Shown here: piece by piece, positions 17,915-27,000 of the stretch
How the letters are laid out: each line of letters opens with the position of its first letter
Numbering within the stretch: the stretch's first letter is position 1
NCBI GenBank assembly: GCA_015709595.1
Contig: CP054178.1
Location: 2,051,205 to 2,115,204 of the forward strand
Source: Phycisphaeraceae bacterium
GTDB taxonomy: Bacteria; Planctomycetota; Phycisphaerae; Phycisphaerales; SM1A02
DNA length: 64,000 nt
Direction: 5' to 3'
Made by a program: the position numbers and the translations under genes
Notes under the pieces: model-generated
Seen by the model: the letters and a program-made list of their open reading frames with translations, nothing else
What the model was told of the DNA's origin: nothing
Database searches by the model: none

Positions 17915-18570
17915 GCGATCAGCCGCCCATCTCGCGGCGCGACTGGCTGCGCGGCGCGTTGCGTCGCCGCGGTGAGTCGGGAGAAGGTGGTCGTCGCGAG
18001 TCGAACGACTCAGGACGTGCGCCTGTCCATCGCGGGATGGATGAATCGCGCGAAGCGAATCCGCCGGGGGGCCGCTTCCCTCGCACATTCCCGATCCATC
18101 GTCCGCCGGGAGCCATCGAAGAATCGTCCTTCCTGACCGAATGCACGCGATGCGAGGCATGCATCGAGGCCTGCCCGCACGATGCGATCGTGCTCGCCCC
18201 GGCGCGCTACCGCGGGGCGGCCGGCACGCCCATGATTGACGCCGCCTCCGCTCCGTGCCGGATGTGTCCGGACACGCCCTGCATCGCCGCCTGCGAACCG
18301 GGCGTGCTGCGGGGTGATCTGGGGCCGCGCGGCCTGGTGATGGGCGAGGCCCGCATTCATGCCGATGACTGCCTCGCATTCACCGGCTCATTCTGCACGG
18401 TCTGCTCCGAGCAGTGCCCGGTTTCGGGGGCGATCGAGGTGCGCGAAGGAAAGCCGCGCATCATCGCCGAGGTCTGCACCGGCTGCGGCGTGTGCCATCA
18501 CGTCTGCCCCGCCCCGATCAACGCGGTGATGCTGCTGCCGGCCTCGCCGCGGCCGCCGAGGCCGGGGTGA
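17911..18570 (+). CDS. NapG/NapF-type polyferredoxin
   Basis: 219 residues with four [4Fe-4S] cysteine groups: CTRCEACIEAC, CRMCPDTPCIAAC, CLAFTGSFCTVCSEQC and CTGCGVCHHVC. A possible twin-arginine sequence (SRRDWLRGALRRRG) at the N-terminus lacks a hydrophobic core, so export is doubtful; this is more like NapF. The GTP-x-I segment before the second group and the total of four clusters are more like NapG. The GTG at 17911 overlaps the napB stop (GTGA). No napH follows, so the usual NapGH quinol dehydrogenase cannot form from this locus. Confidence 0.75.
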   Translation: MSDQPPISRRDWLRGALRRRGESGEGGRRESNDSGRAPVHRGMDESREANPPGGRFPRTFPIHRPPGAIEESSFLTECTRCEACIEACPHDAIVLAPARYRGAAGTPMIDAASAPCRMCPDTPCIAACEPGVLRGDLGPRGLVMGEARIHADDCLAFTGSFCTVCSEQCPVSGAIEVREGKPRIIAEVCTGCGVCHHVCPAPINAVMLLPASPRPPRPG

Positions 18571-18600
18571 GGAAGTGAAGCGCGGAGCGCGGGGAGATAG

Positions 18601-18700
18601 AAGTCAGCCATCAGCCGGAGGCATCAGGCGTCAGGTACCGGGCGCTCGGCGGAACCGAGGATCGAACCCTGAGAACCAAGTGCCAACTCAGCACTCCGCA
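18601..18700. repeat. Low-complexity CAGCC/GAACC repeat-like spacer
   Basis: The spacer between the napG-like gene and the next small gene is made of GTCAGCCATCAGCCGG, GGCATCAGGCGTCAGG, GAACCGAGGATCGAACC and GAGAACC words. The word GCCTGATGCCT (reverse strand here) recurs at 35990-36003 and 39448-39461. It looks like shared non-coding repeat material. Confidence 0.5.
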
Positions 18701-18724
18701 CCCTCCCTCAATCCTCTCCCATTC

Positions 18725-19045
18725 ATGGACGCATCCTCACCCAACCCGCCCCTGCCCGTGCTGCACGAGGCGATTCTCAGCGCCGAAGAACTCGTCCGGC
18801 TCTTCGATGATCTTCAACGGAGTGCGGCCATCGAGCGCGTGACGATCAGGTCCGCGGGAGCGCGGCGAGCCGAGTCCTCGGCCATTTCACTGGACGAGGC
18901 GCGCACCTTGTTCGCCTCGGGCGATGCCGCCGCGGTGCAGGTGCGATACGAATACGACGGCGCGGCGTGGTGCGACACGATTCTGCGAACGCCGGGCGGA
19001 GCGCGGATTGTCCGCATGAAACAGGCGCTCGATGGACCGACGTGA
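18725..19045 (+). CDS. Small protein of unknown function at end of nap region
   Basis: 106 residues with no signal peptide, membrane segment or cysteine cluster; a single Cys is present. The sequence is acidic to neutral with an alpha/beta look: a helix HEAILSAEELVRLFDDLQ, then strands around IERVTIRSAG and AAVQVRYEYDG, then ARIVRMKQAL. The ATG at 18725 is chosen because the frame upstream is repeat-derived. It may be carried on the nap transcript, 154 bp after the ferredoxin gene. The family was not recognised. Confidence 0.6.
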   Translation: MDASSPNPPLPVLHEAILSAEELVRLFDDLQRSAAIERVTIRSAGARRAESSAISLDEARTLFASGDAAAVQVRYEYDGAAWCDTILRTPGGARIVRMKQALDGPT

Positions 19046-19062
19046 TGACCCGGCGGAAACGA

Positions 19063-19091
19063 CAACCGACCGGCGCCGGGCCGGTCGGTTG
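19063..19091. terminator. Bidirectional hairpin terminator candidate
   Basis: An 11-bp perfect stem (CAACCGACCGG / CCGGTCGGTTG) with a 7-base loop lies between two convergent genes, 18 bp after one stop and 31 bp after the other. There is no clear T-tract on either side, so termination is inferred from position and stem strength. Confidence 0.6.
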
Positions 19092-19121
19092 CCAGAGAGT
19101 CATCAGCGTCAGGCGAGGCGA

Positions 19122-19949
19122 TCAGCCGCGGCGACGGCGCGTCGAAACCAGCCCGGCCAGGCCGAGCAGGGCGACGGCGCCGGGCGCGGGAATCTCGGAG
19201 ATGAACGCCGCGGCGCTGAACGTGCCGCTGCCGGTGAAGGGCGAGGGCAGCGTGCGCAGCAGGGCGCCGCTGTTGATGTCGTACACGTAGAAGTTGGGCT
19301 GCGTGGTGTTGGGGCCGTCGGTGACGTAGTAGGCGATGCCGTTGTGGGTGGCCAGGCCGTCAATGTCGGTCTCGCCTCCCGGATAGGGGGCGCGGAAGAA
19401 CTGATTCTGCGCGTTGGTGTCGATCTCGTACAGCCCCGCGCCGCCTGTATCGCTCAGCCCGTAGAGCTTGCCGTTGGTGGCGTCCACGTCCACGCCGCCG
19501 AAGTCGAACGCCGAGGAGTACTGGTAGATGAGGGTGGCCTGGCGCGTGACGGGGTCGATCTCGTACACGGCTTCGGTGGCGATGTTGCGGGTTCCCAGCA
19601 GCTTGCCGTTGCGGAAGCCGAGACCGACGAAGTTCACGGCCCCGCCGTTGTAGGTCATGGAGCCCAGGTTGGTGGGGGTCAGGCCGCTCATGCTGAATGG
19701 CGAACTGTACAGCGTGCCGCCGTTGTTCCAGTAGAGGGTGTTGGTCTGCGGGTCGTAGGCCATGCCCCAGGGCTTGGCTTCAGTCGTTGAAGACGAATAC
19801 AAGGGTGTGGCGACCCCCGTGTTCACGTCCACGTGATAGATCGTGGCCACGCCGGACTGATCGTTGCCGACGATCAACTGGGCCTGAGCGCCCATGCCGA
19901 GGGCGGCCAGGGGCAGGGTGGTCATCAGTGCAAGTGTGGTCGTACGCAT
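19122..19949 (-). CDS. PEP-CTERM-type exported beta-propeller-like protein
   Basis: 275 residues. A Sec signal (MRTTTLALMTTLPLAALGMGAQA) is followed by repeats such as GVATIYHVDVNTG, AVYEIDPVTRQATL and GLYEIDTNAQNQF, typical of a six- or seven-blade propeller. The C-terminus has a sorting signal: EIPAPGAVALLGLAGL then RRRRG. The PAPG replaces the usual P-E-P, a variant common in PEP-CTERM proteins. It is probably cut and transferred to the envelope by an exosortase, which is not in this window. The ATG at 19949 has a perfect AGGAGG box. Confidence 0.85.
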   Translation of the reverse strand: MRTTTLALMTTLPLAALGMGAQAQLIVGNDQSGVATIYHVDVNTGVATPLYSSSTTEAKPWGMAYDPQTNTLYWNNGGTLYSSPFSMSGLTPTNLGSMTYNGGAVNFVGLGFRNGKLLGTRNIATEAVYEIDPVTRQATLIYQYSSAFDFGGVDVDATNGKLYGLSDTGGAGLYEIDTNAQNQFFRAPYPGGETDIDGLATHNGIAYYVTDGPNTTQPNFYVYDINSGALLRTLPSPFTGSGTFSAAAFISEIPAPGAVALLGLAGLVSTRRRRG

Positions 19950-20281
19950 GTTGCCTCCTATCCGCGAAAGTGCCTCAGTGAAGGGCTCTCGATATGGCGC
20001 GGAACCTGTTTCACCACGCCGAGGCGTGCGTGAACGCGTCGTTTCGGCGCGAATGTCGATGAGCCCGGAACCTCGATCACCGGCAGAATAAGGCGAATTG
20101 CGGGGATTTCAAAGCAAAAAGGGGCGAAAAAACCGCCTCCACCAGCCAGTGGAATCAGCTGTGTGCAATCTGGCAAGCCCACTGTTCCGGTGGCCGTTCA
20201 CCGGCGCAACTTCCTACACTCTCTGACTTGTCCACGTTCGCCTGCTCTCGGCGGCCACGGACGCCGCAAGGATTGCTTCCG
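19950..20281. promoter_or_regulatory. Divergent spacer with promoter for PEP-CTERM gene
   Basis: 332 bp between divergent genes. On the minus strand TTGAAA (20107-20112) and TATTCT (20085-20090) are separated by 16 bp and would drive the PEP-CTERM gene with a leader of about 130 nt. An A-rich stretch with AAAAAGGGGCGAAAAAACCG lies at 20115-20134. No promoter for the plus-strand lipoprotein gene and no coding frame stood out. Confidence 0.5.
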
Positions 20282-21019
20282 ATGTCATTGACTCAGCATC
20301 TCGCCGCCGCGTCGTTTCTGGTGTTCGCGTTCCTTTCGGGCGGGTGTGATCGGTCGCCCGCGGGCGACGCCGGCATCAGGGACAACGGGGCGCGCGTGTA
20401 CGCGCTGGAGCCGGAAGACGCGCCCGTTCAGGGTGATGTCGCCCGCGCGAGCGGCGAAAGGGCCTCGTCAGGGGAAGCGGAACGGACGCACGCCGACGCC
20501 GGTCGTCCGGTCGAACCGCAGCCGCCCGGTGCGCGTGGAACCCCGGGCGGCGAAGATCCGGCCGGTACGCGCCGCATTTCCTTCAGCGGGTTGAGCGCGC
20601 CGGTTCCTCTCTCCTGGGAGCCGGAGCAGCCCGGCTCCTCCATGCGTGCGGTGCAGTTGCGCGTGGCGGGCGTGGATGGCGCGGGCGAGGCGCGACTGGT
20701 CGTCTTCGTGGGCATCGGCGGCTCCAACGAGAGCAACATTTCGCGCTGGGTCGGTCAGTTCCAGGGCGAAGGCGGCCAGCCGGTCACGCCCCGCGTCGAT
20801 GAAATCACGGTTGGTGACCTCCGTATCACCACGGCGACATTGTCGGGCACGTTTTCCGGAGGCATGGGCGTCGGAGAAGGCGGACCCGGCATCATGATGG
20901 TCCAGTCCATCGTGGAGAAGCCCGGCGGCGAGAAGGTGTTCATCCGCCTGCTCGGTCCGATCGCGACGGTGGAGGCGGCTCGTCCGGCGTTCGAGGCGCT
21001 GCTCCAGGGGATTCGTTGA
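20282..21019 (+). CDS. Lipoprotein of unknown function
   Basis: 245 residues. The lipobox is FLSGGC after a short hydrophobic signal. A disordered region rich in Gly, Pro and Glu (about 30-100) is followed by a folded domain from 105 with beta-rich segments (AVQLRVAGVDG, ARLVVFVGIGG, DLRITTATLSGTF). The ATG at 20282 is chosen over an upstream start because it begins the signal peptide. A membrane protein gene follows 36 bp downstream and may share the transcript. Similar lipoproteins are common in planctomycetes, but I do not recognise a functional family. Confidence 0.75.
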   Translation: MSLTQHLAAASFLVFAFLSGGCDRSPAGDAGIRDNGARVYALEPEDAPVQGDVARASGERASSGEAERTHADAGRPVEPQPPGARGTPGGEDPAGTRRISFSGLSAPVPLSWEPEQPGSSMRAVQLRVAGVDGAGEARLVVFVGIGGSNESNISRWVGQFQGEGGQPVTPRVDEITVGDLRITTATLSGTFSGGMGVGEGGPGIMMVQSIVEKPGGEKVFIRLLGPIATVEAARPAFEALLQGIR

Positions 21020-21055
21020 GGCCAAGGCGGATGCCGCCTGAGGAGATCGAGGGAC

Positions 21056-21520
21056 ATGCACACCCCGCCGATTCAGCCATCCGCCGCCGTTTCGCCTTCG
21101 GAAGCTGCGGCGGACGAGCAGCACCTGAAACTGCTGTCGCTGTTCTACTACATCATGGCGGGGCTGTCCGCGCTGGGCGTGTGTGCGGGCGGCATCTATG
21201 TCTTCATGGGCTGGTTCATGGCGGAAGGGATGCGTCGGGACACGACGCCCGACCCGAACGCCCCGTCGCCGGAGTTCTTCCTGTGGTTGTTCAGTGGTCT
21301 GGGGGTGGGCGTGATCCTGGTGTCGCTGCTGCTGGGGCTGCTCTACTTTCTCGACGCCCGTTGGATCAGCCAGCGAAGGCACCGCACGTTCACGTATGTG
21401 CTGGCGGGGTTCTCCATGCTGAGCATCCCCGTCGGAACGGCCCTGGGTGTGTACACGTTCATCGTGATGAATCGTCCGGGCGTGAAGGCGCAGTACGAGC
21501 GCGCCGCTGGATTGCGCTGA
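21056..21520 (+). CDS. Small integral membrane protein of unknown function
   Basis: 154 residues with three to four hydrophobic segments (about 27-52, 74-97 and 109-135). The DEQHLKLLSLFYYIMAGL start and LDARWISQRRHRTFTYVLAG loop are the most conserved-looking parts. The ATG at 21056 has a GAGGAG box. It probably forms an operon with the upstream lipoprotein. No catalytic motif is visible. Confidence 0.75.
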   Translation: MHTPPIQPSAAVSPSEAAADEQHLKLLSLFYYIMAGLSALGVCAGGIYVFMGWFMAEGMRRDTTPDPNAPSPEFFLWLFSGLGVGVILVSLLLGLLYFLDARWISQRRHRTFTYVLAGFSMLSIPVGTALGVYTFIVMNRPGVKAQYERAAGLR

Positions 21521-21526
21521 GACCTC

Positions 21527-22291
21527 TCAGGCGCCCGTCGGGTCGTTCTTGCGGGTCATCAGCAGCGTGATCGGCCAGCCCCAGAGCTGCCTGACGCTGT
21601 GCGGGTCGAACACCCGGCGGGACCAGTCCGAACCCACGACCACCAGCATGCCGTAGAACAGCAGCCCGAACCCCATCAGCCCCACCGCCGCCAGCGTCTG
21701 GTGCCATTCCATCTTTCCCTTCGGCCCGGCGGTGAACGCCAGCCAGTCCCACAGAAAATGAATGGTCAGCGAAACGGCCAGGCATCCTGCCAGAACTCGG
21801 GGCCACCGCGCCATCTTCATGCGCGCCATGCCTACGCCGAACCCTGTGATGCCCCCCAGCACCAGATGACCGGCGTATCGCACGAACTCGGTGGCGGGCG
21901 GCAGGGCGCTCAGCGGCGTGCGCCACAACTGCAGGTATGACATCGACTCCTCGATCGCCATCCCCAGGCCCACGATGGAGCCGTAGATGATGCCATCCAT
22001 CGGGTCGTTGAAATGCCGCGGAATGAGCCAGGCGATGAGGGCGACGAGCAGCAGCCGGGCGCCCTCCTCGTGCGTGGAGGCCACCGCCGACACCACCACG
22101 TTGTGCCATTCGGCGGTTCGGAACAGGTCGATGGTCCACTGCTCGATGTCGCCCAGCAGCCACATGACGCCGAATCCCGCGGTTGCCGCCAGCAGCAGCA
22201 TGGGCCACGGTTCGCGGTCGTAGAGGTCGTAGCGATAGACCAGCAGCGCCGCCAGCAGGCCCGTCACGATGAGGGTCGAATAAAGAACCAC
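21527..22291 (-). CDS. PrsW-family intramembrane protease
   Basis: 254 residues with about seven membrane segments. The family cuts membrane-bound substrates such as anti-sigma factors using paired glutamates. The first pair is in THEEGARLL (Glu75, Glu76) and the second in YGSIVGLGMAIEESMSYL (Glu114, Glu115). A third conserved element, SLTIHFLWDWLAF, carries a histidine. The start is GTG at 22291 with only a weak ribosome site. It converges on the small membrane gene with 6 bp between stops. Confidence 0.78.
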   Translation of the reverse strand: MVLYSTLIVTGLLAALLVYRYDLYDREPWPMLLLAATAGFGVMWLLGDIEQWTIDLFRTAEWHNVVVSAVASTHEEGARLLLVALIAWLIPRHFNDPMDGIIYGSIVGLGMAIEESMSYLQLWRTPLSALPPATEFVRYAGHLVLGGITGFGVGMARMKMARWPRVLAGCLAVSLTIHFLWDWLAFTAGPKGKMEWHQTLAAVGLMGFGLLFYGMLVVVGSDWSRRVFDPHSVRQLWGWPITLLMTRKNDPTGA

Positions 22292-22359
22292 GCCGGGTCA
22301 GATATCGGCCCAAGCCACGACACTCGCGCAGGCAAAGCGACAGGATCGCGGGAATTGTT

Positions 22360-22530
22360 CTATCGCAGTGGTCGTCCGTGCAGGGTGATCCGCTGAGGTC
22401 GGGACTTGGCGGGCCTTCCGCCCGAGCCATGACACCCGCCGTGTCCAGCGGCCCACGAGCGCCACCAACGCCGCGCCAGGTACGTCGCGGCGGTCAGGAC
22501 GATCAGGATGACCAGCGCGGCTTCCAGCAT
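22360..22530 (-). CDS. Short single-helix membrane protein (56 aa), possible
   Basis: MLEAALVILIVLTAATYLAR starts a 56-codon frame that ends in TAG at 22360. One membrane helix is followed by RRWWRSW, a GGCHGSGG motif and a basic tail ending ITLHGRPLR. The layout, one helix then a Cys/Gly patch and a basic tail, resembles FeoB-associated small membrane proteins, but only one cysteine is present. The Shine-Dalgarno is weak. It lies in the 387-bp gap between the PrsW-type gene and nadA, where nothing else coding is seen. Confidence 0.45.
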   Translation of the reverse strand: MLEAALVILIVLTAATYLARRWWRSWAAGHGGCHGSGGRPAKSRPQRITLHGRPLR

Positions 22531-22678
22531 GGGTGGGCGTCATGGAATTGAAAGACCGGCGCAGGAAAGCGCTTGGAATGAGTGTATCTCCATACCGCGC
22601 TGGTGCGAGGCGATGCGCTGAACCCGTGCCGACGGGCCGTCGTAGCACTCCTAGGATTGCCGCATCCGGGAGCCCCCC

Positions 22679-23932
22679 ATGCTCTGGCAGCCCGCCCTTC
22701 CCGAACGCTACCGCACCATGTCCGATGACGATCTCGCCCGCGCCATCCAGGCGCGAAAGCGGGAACTGGGAAACGACCTGCTCATCCTCGGCCACCACTA
22801 CCAGCAGGACGACGTGATTCAGCACGCCGACCTGACGGGCGACTCGCTGAAACTCAGCCAGCTGGCCGCCGAGGAGTCCGTGAAGCGGGGCACGAAGTAC
22901 CTCGTGTTCTGCGGCGTTCATTTCATGGCGGAGACCGCCGACATTCTGACGGACGAATCGGTGCGCGTGATTCTGCCCGATCTGTCCGCCGGCTGCTCGA
23001 TGGCCGACATGGCCGAGTACGACGACGCGGTGGAGGCATGGGAGACGATCGAGCGGGTGGTGGGGGAAGGCCGTCAGCCGTCAGCCGCCGGCCGGAAGCC
23101 GCGTGCCGGCGGTCCGCGCGCCCGGCTCATTCCCATCACCTACGTCAACTCCTCCGCGGCGGTGAAGGCCTTCGTGGGCCGGCATGGCGGGGCGTGCTGC
23201 ACCAGTTCCAACGCGAAGCGCGTCTTCGAGTGGGCGCTGAAAGGCGGTGAGGCGGATGATGGTGCGGAGAACATCAAGATTCTCTTTCTCCCCGATCAGC
23301 ACCTGGGGCGCAACACCGCCTCGTCGTTCGGCCTGCTGACCGAAGTGGACGAGGCCGCGGGGCGCGGGCGCTCGCAGACGCGCGTGTGGAACCCGAAGAA
23401 GCCGGGCGGCGGGTTGACGGATGACGAGATCCGCGAGGCGAAGGTGCTGCTCTGGGCGGGGCACTGCTCCGTCCACAAGCTCTTCCGGCCCGAGCATGTT
23501 GACCAGATTCGCGCCGCCTACGCCGAGAGGGGCGGCATCACCGTGCTGGTGCATCCCGAGTGCTGCAAGGAAGTGGTGGACAAGGCCGATCTTTCCGGTT
23601 CAACCGAGTACATCATCCGACAAATCGAGAAGGCGAAACCCGGCTCCAACTGGGCGGTGGGCACCGAGTTTCACCTGGTGAACCGTCTGGCCGCCGCCGC
23701 GAAGCAGCGCGGCGTCAACGTGCGCATTCTCAGCGAGTGTCAGTGCCTCTGCACCACGATGTACCGCATCGACCAGCCCCACCTGCTGTGGACGCTTGAC
23801 AATCTCGCGGAAGGGCGCGTGGTCAACGAGGTGCGCGTGCATCCCGAGGCCCGTGAGTGGGCGCGGGCGGCGCTGGAACGGATGCTCTCGCTGGTGGGCG
23901 AGCGCCTGGCGTCTCCCGCATTGGTGGACTGA
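22679..23932 (+). CDS. nadA: Quinolinate synthase NadA
   Basis: 417 residues. Condenses iminoaspartate with dihydroxyacetone phosphate to quinolinate in NAD synthesis, using a [4Fe-4S] cluster. Family signatures are ILGHHYQQDDVIQHADLTGD, the cluster cysteines in DLSAGCSMAD, VHPECCKEV and SECQCLCTTMYR, and AVGTEFHLVNRL. The ATG at 22679 has a GGGAG box. A run of about 20 residues near 130-150 (GEGRQPSAAGRKPRAGG) interrupts the usual sequence before LIPITYVNSSA. It is encoded by repeat-like DNA. Confidence 0.95.
   Translation: MLWQPALPERYRTMSDDDLARAIQARKRELGNDLLILGHHYQQDDVIQHADLTGDSLKLSQLAAEESVKRGTKYLVFCGVHFMAETADILTDESVRVILPDLSAGCSMADMAEYDDAVEAWETIERVVGEGRQPSAAGRKPRAGGPRARLIPITYVNSSAAVKAFVGRHGGACCTSSNAKRVFEWALKGGEADDGAENIKILFLPDQHLGRNTASSFGLLTEVDEAAGRGRSQTRVWNPKKPGGGLTDDEIREAKVLLWAGHCSVHKLFRPEHVDQIRAAYAERGGITVLVHPECCKEVVDKADLSGSTEYIIRQIEKAKPGSNWAVGTEFHLVNRLAAAAKQRGVNVRILSECQCLCTTMYRIDQPHLLWTLDNLAEGRVVNEVRVHPEAREWARAALERMLSLVGERLASPALVD
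23069..23091. repeat. CGTCAGCC tandem repeat inside nadA
   Basis: GCCGTCAGCCGTCAGCCGCC is a tandem of the GTCAGCC word seen at 18601-18620. It is in frame within nadA and adds a Gln-Pro-Ser-Ala-Ala-rich stretch between conserved segments. Confidence 0.5.
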
Positions 23933-24053
23933 CGGGGGACTTCGGAGCCGCGTGAGCCAGGTCGCGCTCCGCGATCATTCGCCTTTCACGCGCCTCCGGC
24001 AGACAATGCAGGGCGGGCGCCGGGGAATCAACCGATCAGGAGGGGTGTGACGC

Positions 24054-27000
24054 ATGTCGCAGCCGCCGCGAGGGAAGAGTCGTTTCAAGCGGGTCATCAC
24101 ATGGTGCGCCGCGGGGCTGGCGGCGCTGGTCGTCTTCGTCGTGCTCCTGCCCACGCTCATCTCGTGGGGGCTGTTCCAGGGGTTCATCACCGACGCCATC
24201 CAGTCCCGCATCGACGGGCGGGCCGAGATCAAGGGGTTGTCGCTGGGCTGGTTCAGCGGACAGCGCGTGGAAGGGCTGTCGATCGTCTCGGCGGACCGGG
24301 ACACCACCATCGACGCCAATGTATCGCTCGACAAGGGGCTGCTGGGGCTGATGTTCGCCGGCGGCGATTATGGCGCCATCCGCCTCTCGGGGGAGATGAG
24401 CGCCATGCGCTACGAGGATGGAACGACCAGTTTCGAGCGCCTGCTCAAGTCCGCTGACCCCGGCAAGCCCGCGCCGCCCGAAGCATCATCGTCCGGTCCG
24501 CCCCATCTGCGGGCGCGGCTGCTGGTCGAGGGGCTGACCATCAAGGTGCGCGACCGGACGATCGACCAGAACCTGGCGCTCAACGACCTGCGGGCCGACG
24601 TGGACCTTGATCTTGCGCAGGCGATCACGTTTGACCTGCGCTCGGGCACGCGCGTGGGGGCGACGGAGGGCCGCCTGGAGGCGCGAGGCAAGGTAGTCGA
24701 TCCCTTCACGCCCGAAGGGGCGTTCAACGTGGACGGACTGATCGTCACGGTGGACGCCACGATTCAGTCGTTTCCCGTGGCCATGCTCGAAGCGCTCACG
24801 GGCCTGGGCTCGCGGCTGTCCACGGTCGCGGGCGACGTGCTGGAGCGGGCGACCGTCAACGTCGACGGCGATTTGGAGCGCGCCGCCGTGGTCTTCTCGG
24901 TCGCGGCGCCCCGGCTGAACGTGGACGGCAAGGCGAACCTGCAGGACGGGCGGCTCATCGTCAGGCAGGGCAGCCCCGTGACCATGCGGCTGATGCCGCG
25001 CGACGACACGCTCGGCGCCTGGCTGCCCGCCGACCTGGCCAGGACGATGGGGCTGCACAGCCGCCCGTCGCTCGCGCCGGGCGCGGGGGGCGAGCCGACC
25101 AGCATCGAAGTGCGCATCGACGCGGCGTCGATCAACGTGCCGCGGAGCGGAGGCGGACTCAACCTGACGCGCGGCAGCGTGGATGCGAGCATCATCACGC
25201 GCAGCGCCCGCGTGGACCTGCCCGGTCACCCGGACGTGCAGGTGATCGATCTGAGCGGGCTGACCCTGCGCGTGAGCGCGTCGGACCTGTCCAGGCAGGT
25301 GGATGTCTCGATCGACCTGAGCGCCACCGTCAACCAGTTCCAGCCGACCACCGTCACGGCGTCGCTGGCGGCGATCGAGATGCTCTCGCCCGCCGGCGCG
25401 TTCGCGTTCGATCCGGCGCGGCTGGCGGGTACGTTCAAGGCCACGCGCCTGCCCGCGGTGATGGCCCAGCGCTTCCTGTCGGGTACGCCGGTGGTCATCG
25501 AGCGCGACCTGGGCCCGACGCTGGACGTGGAGGCCGCCTTTGCGCAGGGTGAAACGCGGGCGATTTCGCTCAGCGCCGCCGCCGCCAACCTGGTGGCGCG
25601 GGTGGAGGCGGACGTGGACTCCAAGGGAGGGTTGAACGGACGCACCCTGGTGGTGGAGACGGACCTGCGACCCGAACTGGTGGCGGGTTTCGCGGGCGAG
25701 CGGGGCCTGCGCCTGCCCCGGCGGCTTCGGGCGTCATTCGATCAGTTCACACTCCCCGCGATGGGAGGAGCCGCCGCGTTTGATCCCTACGTCATCGCGG
25801 CGCGGGGGGAAGTGACGCTGACCGGCCAGCCGATCATCGTCAACCCCGCGCTGCCGCCGGTGGATGTGACGTCGTTGCGGCTGGGGCTGAGCACGCCGGG
25901 GGCGCGGCAGCGGGTGGGGCTGACGGGTTCGATCGTCGCGGAAGGGGCGACAATCAACCTGGATCAGTCGATCTCGGGCCTCATCAACGCCTCGGGGGCG
26001 GTGGATGCGCTCAACTGCACCCCGGTGGGCACGCTGTCGGTGGCCAACATCACGCCGGGGCTGATCTCGCGTTTCGCGCCGGACCTGCCACCCGTTGTGG
26101 CGGCGCACCTCAACGGCGCGCTGGGATTGACGGTGGAGACCCGGCCAGCGGGGCGCGACCTGCTGGCGGTCGTGCGCGTGGAAAGCCCCGGACTGGGCGC
26201 GAACCTGACCACCCGGCGCACCGAGACGGAAGTGCTGCTGGAGAGCGGCACAGTTCGGACCGCGCTGCGGCCCGAAGTGGTGTCGATGGTGCTCAATCCG
26301 GCGGAAGACGAGGAGGCGGGAGGCGCCGGGGGGGCGCCGCCCAACCCCATGCAGGTGTCGTCGGAGAGCATCGTGGCCACGTTCAAGCCCGCGCGGCTGT
26401 TCACACGCGCGGGGGGCTCGTATGCCGCCGATGTGGGCGGGTTCGAGGCCGATCTGCGCGTCTCGGACATTCGGGTCGCCAACGCGCCGGGGCTGCCGGA
26501 GACAGAGGTGCTGCTGCTGCGGCGCATCACCGCCGCGGTAACCGGAGTTCTGGGCGAGCGGATGTCGATCGGCGTGAAGGGCGACGCCCTGGTCCGCGCC
26601 GACGCCCGTCAGCGCAAGGTGGCGGACGTGGCCTACGACCTGCGCGTGGCCCGCGACGCGGGGGGCGTGTTCCGTCCCGCCGCCACGCTCAACTTCACCG
26701 AGTTCGACGTGGTCATGCTGGAGCCGCTCCTGGGGTATCCGTCCGGCGACCTGCGCCGCTGGCTGGGGGATGCCGGCGCCCTGCGGCTGGAGGCGACGGT
26801 GCTCGACAACGGTGGCTACCGCGCGATCCTGGCGCCGGCCTTCCCGCACTTCACGGGCACGTTCACCGCCAGCGCCGACGCCGACACCGTGCGCGTCACC
26901 TCGGATCGAACGGCGATCACGCTGACGGCGGCGGCGGCGGCGTCCCTGCTCAACCCCAGCCACGCCGAGGGCGCGCCGGCGCCGACGGTTCAGCATTCGG

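Noticed and set aside
18640-18680. tRNA-like T-arm sequence on the minus strand (GGGTTCGATCC)
   Set aside because: No acceptor stem, anticodon arm or CCA-side pairing could be built; the surrounding DNA is repeat text.
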